Shown: positions 41,263-48,747 of the stretch, piece after piece
How positions within the stretch are numbered: position 1 is the stretch's first letter
How the letters are laid out: each line of letters starts with the position of its first letter
Source: CAZCBN01 sp964496975
Lineage (GTDB): Bacteria; Planctomycetota; Phycisphaerae; Phycisphaerales; UBA1924
Direction of reading: 5' to 3'
Assembly (NCBI GenBank): GCA_964496975.1
Contig: CAZCBN010000007.1
Coordinates: 1 to 48,747, forward strand
Length of the DNA: 48,747 nt
The notes under the pieces: generated by a model
The model's input: the letters and a program-made list of their open reading frames with translations, nothing else
Database searches by the model: none
What the model was told of the DNA's origin: nothing
Program-made: the position numbers and the translations under genes

Positions 41263-42426
41263 TTACCCGAGCGCCCACCGCAGCGCCTCGATCACCCGGC
41301 CCTGCTCGCCCGCCGTCAGGCCCGTGGAGCACGGCAGCGTCAGCAATCGGCCCCACAGCCCCTCCACCACCGCCAGGCTCGCCGCCCGCGGCGCCGCGGC
41401 GTAGGGCCTTTGCAGGTGCACGGGCTTCCAAAAGGGCCGCGCTTCCACGCCCCGGTCCGCGAGCCGCGCGCGCACATCCGCCACGCTGGGCCCGCCCGGC
41501 CTGAGCGCAAACCCGCTGAACCAGCACGCGTGCTCGCACCCCGCGGGCGACGGGAACGGCTCGAGCCGCGGATCGCCCGCGAAGGCCGCGTCGTACGCCG
41601 CGCGGATGCGGGCCTTGGCGGCCAAAAACTCGCCGAGGCGCTCGAGCTGCGCGCACCCCACCGCGGCCTGCACGTTCGTCAGCCGGTAGTTGAAGCCCAC
41701 CTCGTCGTGGTCGTAGTCGACGCCGGTGCGGGCCTGCGTGCTCAGGTGCCGGGCCCGGCGGACGAGGGCCTCGTCGGCGCCGGCGATCACGCCGCCGCCG
41801 CCGGCCGTCACCACTTTGTTGCCGTTGAACGAGTAGCACGCCAGGTGCGCCCAATCCGCGATGGCGCGGCCCTGCAAGCGGGACCCGTGCGCCGCCGCCG
41901 CGTCGGCCAGCAGCGGCAGGCCCCACTCGTCGGCCAGCGCGCGCAGCTCGGGCAGCCCCGCGGTGATGCCGAAGGTCTGCACCGGCATGATCGCCCCGAC
42001 GCGTCGCCCCGTCGGCTGGTGCACGACGCGCCCGTCGGCCTCGCGCCGGCACGCGCCGCGCAGCTCCTGCGCCGCCTGCCGCGCGTCGAGCACCCAGGTC
42101 GCGGGGTCGATGTCCATGAGCCAGGGCTGCGCCCCCGCGTGCGAAACGGCGTTCGCCGAGGCGATGAACGTGAACGCGGGCAGCAGCACCAGGTCGTCGC
42201 GCCCGACGCCCAGCACGCGCAGCGCCAGGTGCAGCGCCGCCGTGCCCGAGGCCACGGCCGCGGCGGTCGGCACGCCGGCCATGTCCGCCGCCATGCGCTC
42301 AAAGCGCGTCACAAACGGGCCGACGGAGGAGACGAACTTGGTCTCGACGCACTCGGCGAGGTAGCGCCCCTCGTTGCCCGAGATGTTGGGAATGGCCAGG
42401 GGGATCACGGCTGGTGCCTCGCTCAC
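41263..42426 (-). CDS. legC: LegC-type PLP aminotransferase (DegT/DnrJ/EryC1 family)
   Basis: The product has 387 residues and should transaminate a 4-keto nucleotide sugar made by LegB. Family motifs: NISGNEGRYLAECVETKFVS, VASGTAALHLALRVLG (PLP phosphate), LLPAFTFIASANAV, ADAAAAHGS, and the PLP-lysine loop CYSFNGNKVVTAGGGG (K204). The SFNGNK(V/I)(V/I)T-GGGG wording is characteristic of LegC relatives. Later FNYRLTNVQAAVGCAQLE and CWFSGFALRP complete the fold. The start is GTG 42426, which overlaps the LegB stop in a GTGA arrangement, so translation is coupled. It is the third gene of the PtmE-LegB-LegC operon and converges on the gene ending at 41238. Confidence 0.93.
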   Translation of the reverse strand: MSEAPAVIPLAIPNISGNEGRYLAECVETKFVSSVGPFVTRFERMAADMAGVPTAAAVASGTAALHLALRVLGVGRDDLVLLPAFTFIASANAVSHAGAQPWLMDIDPATWVLDARQAAQELRGACRREADGRVVHQPTGRRVGAIMPVQTFGITAGLPELRALADEWGLPLLADAAAAHGSRLQGRAIADWAHLACYSFNGNKVVTAGGGGVIAGADEALVRRARHLSTQARTGVDYDHDEVGFNYRLTNVQAAVGCAQLERLGEFLAAKARIRAAYDAAFAGDPRLEPFPSPAGCEHACWFSGFALRPGGPSVADVRARLADRGVEARPFWKPVHLQRPYAAAPRAASLAVVEGLWGRLLTLPCSTGLTAGEQGRVIEALRWALG

Positions 42427-43427
42427 ACCGTGTACTCGCCCACGCGGTAGCGCGACAGGTTGCCCGCCTCGGCGAACCACGCGATGGTGCGCGACAAGCC
42501 CTCTTCGAGCGTGACGCGGGGCGACCAGTGCAGGCGGGCGCGGGCCCGCGTCGCGTCGGCGATCAGCCGCTCCACCTCGCTGCCGGCGGGGCGGACGCGG
42601 GCCTCGTCGCACTCCACCTGCGCGGGCGAGCCGGCCAGCTCGCCGATGAGCGTGGCGAGGTCGCCCACCGAGATCTCGCGGCCCGTGCCGAGGTTGAACG
42701 TCTCGCCCTCCACGCCCGGGGCGACGGCGGCGGCGAGGTAGCCGTCCACGGTGTTCTCGACGAAGTTGAGATCGCGCGTCGGCGTCAGGCTGCCGAGCCG
42801 CACGGGGCGGCGGGACAGGCACTGCGTGATGATCGTCGGGATGACGGCCCGCTGGCTCTGCCGCGGCCCGAAGGTGTTGAAGGGCCGCACCGTGACGACG
42901 GGCGTGCTGAACGAAAGGTGGTACGCCTCGGCGAGCTTGTCGGCGGCGATCTTGCTCGCCGAGTAGGGCGACTGGCCCTGCAAGGGGTGGCTCTCGCTGA
43001 TGGGCGCGGTGCGGGCGGTGCCGTAGACCTCGCTCGTGGAGGTGTGCAGGACGCGGGAGGTGCCGAGCTCGCGCGCGGCCTGGAGGACGTTCAGCGTGCC
43101 CTCGGCGTTCACGCGCAGATAGAGCGCGGGGGCGACGTAGGAGTACGGGATGCCGATGAGCGCGGCCAGGTGGAAGACGACGTCGGCGCCCTCCATGATG
43201 GCGCGGACGCAGTCGCGGTCGGTGATGTCGCCGGCGACGACGCGCATCTCGCGGGCGAGTTCGGAGGCGTCGAGCCAGCCGCGGGAGCCGAGGGCGTTGT
43301 AGTGGACGAGGGCGGTCACGTCGGCGCCGTCGCGGACGAGCCGCTCGGCGAGGTGGCTCGCGATGAAGCCGCCGGCCCCGGTGACAACCACGCGTTTGCC
43401 CCGGAGGGAGGAGCCGCCGCTGCTCAT
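42423..43427 (-). CDS. legB: LegB-type NAD(P)-dependent nucleotide-sugar 4,6-dehydratase
   Basis: The product has 334 residues, an extended short-chain dehydrogenase that would dehydrate GDP- or UDP-GlcNAc to the 4-keto-6-deoxy sugar at the start of legionaminate synthesis. Motifs: VVVTGAGGFIASHLAERL, VTALVHYNALGSRGWLD (the HYN-x(4)-WLD sequence is typical of LegB), VFHLAALIGIPYSY, TSTSEVYGTA, the catalytic YSASK near residue 155, FNTFGPRQS and RDLNFVENTVDGYL. It overlaps PtmE's stop by ATGA and LegC's start by GTGA. ATG 43427 follows the CBS-nucleotidyltransferase gene, so the three form a translationally coupled operon. Confidence 0.93.
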   Translation of the reverse strand: MSSGGSSLRGKRVVVTGAGGFIASHLAERLVRDGADVTALVHYNALGSRGWLDASELAREMRVVAGDITDRDCVRAIMEGADVVFHLAALIGIPYSYVAPALYLRVNAEGTLNVLQAARELGTSRVLHTSTSEVYGTARTAPISESHPLQGQSPYSASKIAADKLAEAYHLSFSTPVVTVRPFNTFGPRQSQRAVIPTIITQCLSRRPVRLGSLTPTRDLNFVENTVDGYLAAAVAPGVEGETFNLGTGREISVGDLATLIGELAGSPAQVECDEARVRPAGSEVERLIADATRARARLHWSPRVTLEEGLSRTIAWFAEAGNLSRYRVGEYTV

Positions 43428-44767
43428 GCCCGGGCCCCCTTGGCGGCGGCGGGCACCACCACGTTGCCCCGGCCCGCGGCCCGCACGGCCGCCCGATCCC
43501 CAGCACGATCTGCCGCCCGATCGGCGGCCCGATCGGCGGCCTCACCCGCGGCCTGGTCGGCGAGGCGGTCAAACTGCAGAACGTCGGCCTGGGCCCGCTC
43601 GTAGTCGGCCATCATGCCGATGTCGAGCCAGTACTCGCGGATGGGGAAGGCGCAGACGCGGTGCCCGTTCTCGCGGGCCCGCTCGATGAGGTCGGTCATG
43701 TTGGAGGGCCGGCCCCGCGGGATCTGCCGCCACAGGGCGGGGGAGACGAGGTAGATGCCGGCGTTCACGAACGAGCGGTGCGTGGGCTTCTCGCGGATGG
43801 AGCGGATGTCGACGCCCTCGCACTCCAGCACGCCGTAGGGGACCTCGATGACGTGCTCGCGCACGGCGACGGTCATGGCGGCGTCGTGCTCGGCGTGGAA
43901 GCGCTGCATGGCGTCGAAGTCGATGGTGGTGAGGATGTCGCCGTTCATCACGAAGAAGGGCTCGCTGGGCTCGTCCATCAGGGTGAGGCTGCCGGCGGTG
44001 CCCAGGGGCTGGTCCTCGCAGAGGTAGCGGATGCGGACGTCGTGGCCGCTGCCGTCGCCGAAGTGGCCCTCGATCTGCTCGGCGCGGTAGTTGGTGGAGA
44101 TCTTGATGTCGGCGATGCCGGCCTCGCGGAACTGGCCGATGATGCGCTCGAGCAGCGGGCGGCCGCCGACGGGGAGCATGGGCTTGGGCGTGTCGATGGT
44201 GAGGGGGCGGAGCCGCACGCCGCGGCCGCCGGCCATGATGACCGCCTCGGGCTTGCGCGGGGCGGGCGCGGGGACAAGCTCATCGAGAGTGACCAGGTCG
44301 CAGACCCGGCCCGACGCGTCGACCAGCGGGAGCTGGCGGATGACGCGGTCCTTCATGGTGGCGAGAAGCTGGTCGCGCGGGGCGTCGATCGGGGCGGTGA
44401 CGGGGGCCGGGTAGTGCCCCTCGGCACGGCGGGCGAGCACGCGGCTCACCGGCTCGTCGAGCGAGATGCCGGCGAGCATGGCGCGGCGGACGTCGCCGTC
44501 GGTGATGGTGCCTAGCAGCGAGCCGCCCTCATCCAGCACGAGCGCGATGCCCTGGTGGCCCCGCTCAATGCGGAGCACGGCCTCGCGCACCGAATCGCCG
44601 CACGCGACGGCCAAGCGCCGCACGCGCTCGGCGGCCGCGGTCGGCACGAGCGCGAGGGATGGCTCCGTCGTCCCGCCCGCAGGGCCGGCGGAGGAGCCGG
44701 CCGCCGATGGGGACGCATCGCGTGAGGGTTGTTGGATCGCGTGGGTGGGCGTCGCGTGGCGTTGCAT
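43424..44767 (-). CDS. ptmE: PtmE-like nucleotidyltransferase with N-terminal CBS pair
   Basis: The product has 447 residues. Residues about 55-165 are two CBS domains (VREAVLRIERGHQGIALVLD, LLGTITDGDVRRAM, LLATMKDRVIRQLPLVD). Residues 173-395 are a GlmU/RmlA-type nucleotidyltransferase: EAVIMAGGRGVRLRPLT, KPMLPVGGRPLLERI, EDQPLGTAGSL, FFVMNGDILT and EKPTHRSFVNAGIYL. In Campylobacter, PtmE makes GDP-glucosamine for legionaminate synthesis, and the adjacent LegB, LegC and PtmA support the same role. Residues 405-435 are a low-complexity tail with ADRA repeats. ATG 44767 was chosen; a TATACT hexamer 64 nt upstream of it is the likely promoter, and earlier codons fall on that hexamer. The stop overlaps legB in ATGA. 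Confidence 0.88.
   Translation of the reverse strand: MQRHATPTHAIQQPSRDASPSAAGSSAGPAGGTTEPSLALVPTAAAERVRRLAVACGDSVREAVLRIERGHQGIALVLDEGGSLLGTITDGDVRRAMLAGISLDEPVSRVLARRAEGHYPAPVTAPIDAPRDQLLATMKDRVIRQLPLVDASGRVCDLVTLDELVPAPAPRKPEAVIMAGGRGVRLRPLTIDTPKPMLPVGGRPLLERIIGQFREAGIADIKISTNYRAEQIEGHFGDGSGHDVRIRYLCEDQPLGTAGSLTLMDEPSEPFFVMNGDILTTIDFDAMQRFHAEHDAAMTVAVREHVIEVPYGVLECEGVDIRSIREKPTHRSFVNAGIYLVSPALWRQIPRGRPSNMTDLIERARENGHRVCAFPIREYWLDIGMMADYERAQADVLQFDRLADQAAGEAADRAADRAADRAGDRAAVRAAGRGNVVVPAAAKGARA
43485..43560. repeat. Short GATCGGCGGCC-type repeats encoding an ADRA tail
   Basis: Imperfect 12-bp units with core GATCGGCGGCC recur several times near the 3' end of the ptmE-like gene and encode the ADRAADRAADRAGDRA stretch. 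Such repeats can change in number by slippage, which would vary the tail length in frame. Confidence 0.6.
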
Positions 44768-44830
44768 CGCGTGTGTCGCTCCGCGGCTCCGGCGGCACGC
44801 AGCCGGGCGGTCCCCGTCGATGAAGGGCGG

Positions 44831-44836
44831 AGTATA
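44831..44836 (-). promoter_or_regulatory. Putative -10 element (TATACT) for the ptmE-legB-legC operon
   Basis: TATACT on the minus strand lies 63 bp before ATG 44767, between the ABC-type gene and the operon. Surrounding sequence is nearly all G/C. No clear -35. Confidence 0.45.
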
Positions 44837-44939
44837 CACCATCCGGTGAGGCCGCCGCGGGGCACGCAATCTGTGGGGCAAACTGTCGCGGCGAGGCGTC
44901 CGACCTTCGGGGCGAAGCCGCGACACGGGTGGGCCGGGG

Positions 44940-46862
44940 TCAGAGATCGTCCACCGCGTCGAGCGCGGCCGCGGCGGCGTCGCGTCGCCCGGTGCCGCTC
45001 CGCAAAGCCGAGGCCAACGCGGGCAGTTCGGCCGCCACACGCTCGGTGCGGCCGGCGAAGACGACCTGCCCCCGAACGTAGCCGACCACCGGGCCGTGGC
45101 GGGCGAAGGACCACCTTTTTAAGGGAGACGCAAAGACCAGCACCACCGTGCGATCGGCGAGCGCGTCCCACAACGCCTGCACCTCGGCGGGCTTCAGGCC
45201 CGCGAGGAGGGGGCCGTCGACCAGCACGAGGCGGCACTCAGGCCGGGCCAAGACGGCGGCAAGAGAAAGCACGAACCGCGCGGCGGGGCCGGCGGGGTTG
45301 GTCGGCGGGCCCGGGCGGCGTCCCAGCTCGATGTCGCGCAGCGGCTTCACGCGGCGGGCAAAGACCGGCCAGCGGCGCACAAACGCGTCGGTGGAAAAGC
45401 CGGCGGGCAGGGCAAAGCAGCGGGCCGGCTCGTCGGCGACGTCGGCGAAGGCGCCGGAGACAAACCCGGTCGCCGCGACAAGCCCTGCGGCGTGCTCGTC
45501 GGAGCAGCGGAGCAGGGCCCGCCAGAGGCCGGCGACGTTGAGCAGCGTGACCGCGGGGCGGGCGACGACGACGAGCACCTCGCCCGGGCCGGGCCAGATG
45601 GGGCTCGGCGCGTGCCGACCATCGGTGGGCGCGCGCTCGGGGTGGGCCGCGGGCGGGGCGGGATGCGGCGGGGCGGGGTCTGGGGCCGCGCGGTCGGGAA
45701 GGGCGGGGAGGTTGAGCAGCGCGAGGTTCCGGTCAAAGAAGACGTAGAAGATGTTGATGGAGGTGAAGGCCTTCACGACGCTGCCGAGGCCCCCCATCAT
45801 CATCTTCAGGGCGATGAGGTAGACGAGCAGGCCCGAGATGCCGGCGTGGCTTGTGGAGCCGGGCTCAAGCAGGGATCGCCCGAAGTAAAAGACAAGGCCC
45901 GCGACGACCAGGGCCGCGGCGACGTTGCTGACGGCGAGGCTCAGGTGGCTCACGCGGAGGCGGAGCGAGTAGGCCCGCATGTGGCGCTGCGCGGTCTCGC
46001 CGGCGATGGCGTCGTCGAGCCAGTCGGACTCGTCGGGCGCGACGACCGGGCGGCGGCGCAGGGCGTTCAGAACGCCGACCTTCTCCACCGCGTCGGCCCG
46101 CGCGTGCTCCACGAGGTCGCGGCCCGACTGCATGCCCTTGCGGATGACCACCAGGTGGGCCGGGAGCGTGAACGCGGCGAGGACGACGACGCCCAGCGTG
46201 AAGATCGGGTCGGTGAAGCCCAGATAGGCCGTGGCGGCGAGGCCCGCGGCGAGGGCGGGCAGGGCCTCGAGCATCTCGATGAGCGCGCGGCCGATGTATC
46301 GGGGGCCGCGGGTGACGAGGGCGATCAGCGTCTTGTCGTCGTCGAGGCCGTCGGGCAGGCCGGACGCGGTGAACCTCGCGTCGGCGATGCGGCGGAGGGC
46401 CTCGGCCGTCGCCCGCCGCTCGGTGCGCAGGGCCGCGCGGACGGCGACGGCCCGCGCGAAGTACTGGCACGCCGCGGCGACGCCCAGGCCCGCGAGCAGC
46501 GCCGCGACCACCTCGAGCAGGCCCGCCGCCGTCGGCCGGATCGTCAGGCCCAGCGGCAGGGTGACGGCCTGCTCGACCGAGGCGGCCTCGGCAAACTTCG
46601 CGACGAGCACGAACGAGCCGGCCTGCAGCGCCGTCATCAGTAGCGAGAGCGCCATCGACCCCGCGGCGTGCCCCCACGACGACCGCAGGGCGCTTGAAAG
46701 CACCCACCACGAGAGCTCGCCCAGGTGCGCCATCGTCGCGCCGGGGACGCGCTCGGGCCGGGCGGGGGCACCCGGGCGGCCCGAGGGGTCGGCGTGCAGC
46801 GGGCGCGTGTCTGCGGCGGGGGGCTCGGCGTGGAACGGGTCGCGGGTGCTCGTCGCGGACAC
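44940..46862 (-). CDS. ABC exporter-like protein with a degenerate ATPase domain
   Basis: The product has 640 residues. The N-terminal half is an ABC exporter transmembrane domain: about six spans (SMALSLLMTALQAGSFVLVA, AAGLLEVVAALLAGLGVAAAC, EALPALAAGLAATAYLG, LGVVVLAAFTLPAHLVVI, LAVSNVAAALVVAGLVFYFG, LLVYLIALKMMMGG). From about residue 400 the nucleotide-binding domain is recognisable by position but lacks its motifs: GEVLVVVARPAVTLLNVAG stands where the Walker A GxxGxGKST should be, LVLVDGPLLAGL replaces the Walker B DEP, and VLVFASPL lacks the switch histidine. It is unlikely to hydrolyse ATP and may be a structural or regulatory partner. GTG 46862 is chosen because of a TACCAT hexamer 5 nt upstream; ATG 46733 is the alternative. 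It lies between ptmE and ptmA genes. Confidence 0.8.
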   Translation of the reverse strand: MSATSTRDPFHAEPPAADTRPLHADPSGRPGAPARPERVPGATMAHLGELSWWVLSSALRSSWGHAAGSMALSLLMTALQAGSFVLVAKFAEAASVEQAVTLPLGLTIRPTAAGLLEVVAALLAGLGVAAACQYFARAVAVRAALRTERRATAEALRRIADARFTASGLPDGLDDDKTLIALVTRGPRYIGRALIEMLEALPALAAGLAATAYLGFTDPIFTLGVVVLAAFTLPAHLVVIRKGMQSGRDLVEHARADAVEKVGVLNALRRRPVVAPDESDWLDDAIAGETAQRHMRAYSLRLRVSHLSLAVSNVAAALVVAGLVFYFGRSLLEPGSTSHAGISGLLVYLIALKMMMGGLGSVVKAFTSINIFYVFFDRNLALLNLPALPDRAAPDPAPPHPAPPAAHPERAPTDGRHAPSPIWPGPGEVLVVVARPAVTLLNVAGLWRALLRCSDEHAAGLVAATGFVSGAFADVADEPARCFALPAGFSTDAFVRRWPVFARRVKPLRDIELGRRPGPPTNPAGPAARFVLSLAAVLARPECRLVLVDGPLLAGLKPAEVQALWDALADRTVVLVFASPLKRWSFARHGPVVGYVRGQVVFAGRTERVAAELPALASALRSGTGRRDAAAAALDAVDDL

Positions 46863-46867
46863 GGGGC

Positions 46868-46873
46868 ATGGTA
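46868..46873 (-). promoter_or_regulatory. Putative -10 element (TACCAT) for the ABC-like gene, leaderless layout
   Basis: TACCAT on the minus strand is separated by GCCCC from the GTG start. The identical hexamer TACCAT occurs on the plus strand at 46917-46922 facing ptmA, so the two divergent promoters look alike. Confidence 0.45.
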
Positions 46874-46916
46874 GTGCCGCGGTGGTTGCGGGCCGCGCGG
46901 GGCGGGCGGCGGCGGG

Positions 46917-46922
46917 TACCAT
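46917..46922 (+). promoter_or_regulatory. Putative -10 element (TACCAT) for the ptmA-like gene
   Basis: TACCAT lies 120 bp before ATG 47043 and would give a leader of about 110 nt. It matches the hexamer on the opposite strand at 46868-46873. Confidence 0.35.
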
Positions 46923-47042
46923 CGGCCCCTCCCGGTCTGGGCCCAGCGAGGCCGCGGCGCGTGTCGCCCGCGGCGCGGTGCCCTCGGACGAGACCCGTGG
47001 GGGAGTCGGCCGCCCCGCGGTCGAACCGGAACGAGCCGCGCC

Positions 47043-47930
47043 ATGCCCGAGTCGCCCGCCCCAGCCCCGGCCCCAGACCCCTCCCGGCCCCCCGCCCCAG
47101 CCGAGTTTCATGGCTCCCCGCTCGACGCGTTCGGCCTTTCGAGCCGGGCGGTGGTGATCACCGGGGCCTGCGGCATTCTGGGCCGGGTCTTTGCGGCCAC
47201 ATTCGCCCGCGCGGGCGGGCGCGTGGCGATGCTGGACCTTGCCGCGGCGGGGCCCGCGGCGGCGGCGGAGGCCGTGTCGCGCGAGACCGGCGCGGCGGTG
47301 CTCGGGGTGCCCTGCAACGTGGCGAGCCCCGAGAGCGTGACCGACGCGTTCGCCGCGGTGCGGGAGCGGCTCGGCGGGGTGGACGTGCTGCTGAACAACG
47401 CGGCGAGCAAGTCGTCGAACCTGCGGGCGTTCTTTGAGCCGGCGGAGACCTTCTCGCCCGAGACGTGGCGCGAGGTGATGGCCGTCAACATGGACGGGCT
47501 GTTCCTCGTGGCGCAGGCGGCGGGGCGCGACATGCTGGAGCGCGGGCGGGGCGGGAGCATCGTGCAGGTGTCGTCGGTGTACGGCACGGTGGCGCCCGAC
47601 CCCTCGATCTATGAGGGGTCGCACTACCTGGGCGGGCCCATCAACACGCCCCCGGTGTACTCGGCGTCGAAGGCGGGGGTGGTCGGGTTGACGCGGTACC
47701 TCGCGGCGTGCTGGGGGCCGCGGGGCATCCGGGTGAACTGCATCAGCCCCGGGGGCGTGTTCAGCGGGCAGAACGACGTGTTCCGCGGGAAGTACGAGCG
47801 AAAGGTGCCGCTGGGCCGGATGGCCGACTCGCAGGAGGTGGCGAACGCGGCGCTGTTTCTCGCCTCTCCCGCGGCGTCCTACATCACCGGGCACAACCTG
47901 ATGGTCGACGGAGGCATGAGCATCTGGTGA
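47043..47930 (+). CDS. ptmA: PtmA-like short-chain dehydrogenase
   Basis: The product has 295 residues: a Pro/Ala-rich lead of about 30, then a classical SDR with VVITGACGILG (NAD site), LLNNAASKSSN, IVQVSSVYGTVAPDPSIYEG, and the catalytic YSASKAGVV near residue 210. The wording YGTVAPDPSIYEGSHYLGG and GGVFSGQNDVFRGKY is that of the PtmA group, which works with PtmE in the amino-sugar branch of legionaminate synthesis in Campylobacter. The end (YITGHNLMVDGGMSIW) is standard for the family. The downstream gene starts within its stop codon (GTGA), so they are translated together. It is divergent from the ABC-like gene. Confidence 0.9.
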   Translation: MPESPAPAPAPDPSRPPAPAEFHGSPLDAFGLSSRAVVITGACGILGRVFAATFARAGGRVAMLDLAAAGPAAAAEAVSRETGAAVLGVPCNVASPESVTDAFAAVRERLGGVDVLLNNAASKSSNLRAFFEPAETFSPETWREVMAVNMDGLFLVAQAAGRDMLERGRGGSIVQVSSVYGTVAPDPSIYEGSHYLGGPINTPPVYSASKAGVVGLTRYLAACWGPRGIRVNCISPGGVFSGQNDVFRGKYERKVPLGRMADSQEVANAALFLASPAASYITGHNLMVDGGMSIW

Positions 47931-48747
47931 GCGAGCGCGGACCGGTCCATGGGCGCGACGTCGAACGGGTCGCCTCGGCGGTCGCGGGGCCGGCGGCGGC
48001 TGCGCGTGGGGCTCGGCGGCTGCTGATCGTGCTGTCGGCGGGCGACGCGGCGGCGCGGGCCGCCGACGCGGCGCGGCGGGGCGAGGAGCCCGTGCTCTTC
48101 TGCCCCGGGTACGACCACGACGTGCCGGGCGAGATCGCCGGGCGGCGGGTGCTCTTCCCGATGGACGTGCTGACGCCGGCGGACATCGACGCGGTGTACG
48201 CCGCGGCGTTCGCGTGGCAGCGCGACCTGCCGGCGGTGCGGGTGCGGACGGGGCTGAGCGTCTTCGAGTCGTGCGGCCCGGCGCCGCAGAGCCTGTGGGC
48301 GTGGCTCTTCAGGCTCTACCCGCACGTGCACATCCGCATCCGGCTGATCGAGACGGTGGCGCGGGCGCTGGAGGTGCTGCGCCCCGCCTCGGCGGAGATC
48401 GTCGGCGACGACGCGGTCTTCCCGTGGATGAGGCCGGTGATCGAGCGCACGCTGGAGCAGGGGCCCCGGGTTGATGCGGGGGCGGAGCCGGGACGCGAGG
48501 CGCCGCGCGGGGCACAGGCTGCGACACAGGGCGGGGCGGCGGGCTCGCCGCCGACGGTGATCGGGCCGCAGGCGTCCTCGATGTCTGAACCCGCGATCGA
48601 TGCACCGACGACGCCGCGGGCGGCGGCACCGGCGGGCCCGGCGGCCCCGGCGGCCCCGTCCGTTTCGGCCGCCCCGGCGACGACGATCCCGCGGCCTGGC
48701 GCGGCGCCGGCTGCTGCTCCGCGGCCGGCGGGTGGACCGTCTCGCGT
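47927..48747 (+). CDS. Unidentified protein, 3' end outside the window
   Basis: The GTG at 47927 overlaps the ptmA-like stop (GTGA), so translation is coupled. The first 185 residues look like the N-lobe of a cytoplasmic glycosyltransferase or surface-sugar enzyme: RRLLIVLSAGDAAARAAD, EEPVLFCPGYDHDVPGEIAG, LSVFESCGPAPQSLWAWLFR, IRIRLIETVARALEVLRP and AEIVGDDAVFPWMRPVIERT. The remaining 90 codons to the window edge are Ala/Pro/Gly-rich (AAPAGPAAPAAPS type) and may be a linker to a second domain outside. The family was not recognised. Codon use matches the neighbours, and the frame is open through the window end. Confidence 0.7.
   Translation, partial: MSERGPVHGRDVERVASAVAGPAAAARGARRLLIVLSAGDAAARAADAARRGEEPVLFCPGYDHDVPGEIAGRRVLFPMDVLTPADIDAVYAAAFAWQRDLPAVRVRTGLSVFESCGPAPQSLWAWLFRLYPHVHIRIRLIETVARALEVLRPASAEIVGDDAVFPWMRPVIERTLEQGPRVDAGAEPGREAPRGAQAATQGGAAGSPPTVIGPQASSMSEPAIDAPTTPRAAAPAGPAAPAAPSVSAAPATTIPRPGAAPAAAPRPAGGPSR

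Noticed and set aside
42427..43572. Extension of LegC to a 769-residue protein
   Set aside because: The upstream frame is the shadow of legB; GTG 42426 overlaps the legB stop as GTGA and starts the conserved part.
1..48747. tRNA, rRNA, riboswitch or insertion sequence
   Set aside because: No conserved RNA core, terminal inverted repeat pair or transposase sequence was seen in any gap or gene.

Overview
This is about 49 kb of very GC-rich bacterial DNA, dense with genes. It probably comes from the Planctomycetota, class Phycisphaerae or a relative. Two secreted proteins end in the short acidic dockerin-like tail (DFNGD / DFDASG type) that is common there, an lpxB gene points to a diderm envelope, and third codon positions are almost all G or C. 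No rRNA, tRNA, CRISPR array or insertion sequence was recognised. One 10-N scaffold gap lies at 38339-38348.

Region 1 (1-15.5 kb). The window opens with the glycine-rich tail of what is probably an RNA-binding protein, followed by an acyl desaturase. A long minus-strand run (10.9 to 1.5 kb) follows: four methyltransferase-type proteins, a CgeB-like glycosyltransferase and a family 2 glycosyltransferase. Three of the methyltransferases share a small Rossmann-like GAG module. This run looks like a glycan or exopolysaccharide modification cluster. It is interrupted at 6.5-7.4 kb by a secreted protein gene of clearly lower GC. Upstream on the same strand lie a secreted zinc carboxypeptidase and an alanine/Na+ symporter.

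Region 2 (15.6-31.3 kb) is mostly housekeeping: a PD-(D/E)XK-like protein, lpxB, a two-component pair (histidine kinase plus an unusual receiver-XRE regulator), rsmB, a lone PTS EIIA, a lone ExbB/TolQ-type channel, polyprenyl synthase and dxs (isoprenoid precursors), nadK, and a cation/proton antiporter. A GntR/LacI-type regulator here is broken by a 13-bp tandem duplication.

Region 3 (31.4-48.7 kb) is a nonulosonic (sialic/legionaminic-type) acid locus. It has a PtmE-like nucleotidyltransferase, LegB, LegC, a PtmA-like dehydrogenase, a single polypeptide joining a NeuA-type CMP-sugar synthetase to a NeuB-type synthase, an NodB-like protein of unknown function, a GT4 glycosyltransferase, two capsule-type glycosyl/glycerophosphotransferases, another methyltransferase and an ABC exporter whose ATPase domain has lost its key motifs. 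LegG and LegH equivalents are not in the window. The right edge cuts through a gene that is translationally coupled to ptmA.

A feature running across the window is a TAnnnT hexamer 5-8 nt before the start codon of eight genes, five of them starting with GTG or TTG and mostly without a Shine-Dalgarno sequence. This is the layout expected of leaderless transcripts.
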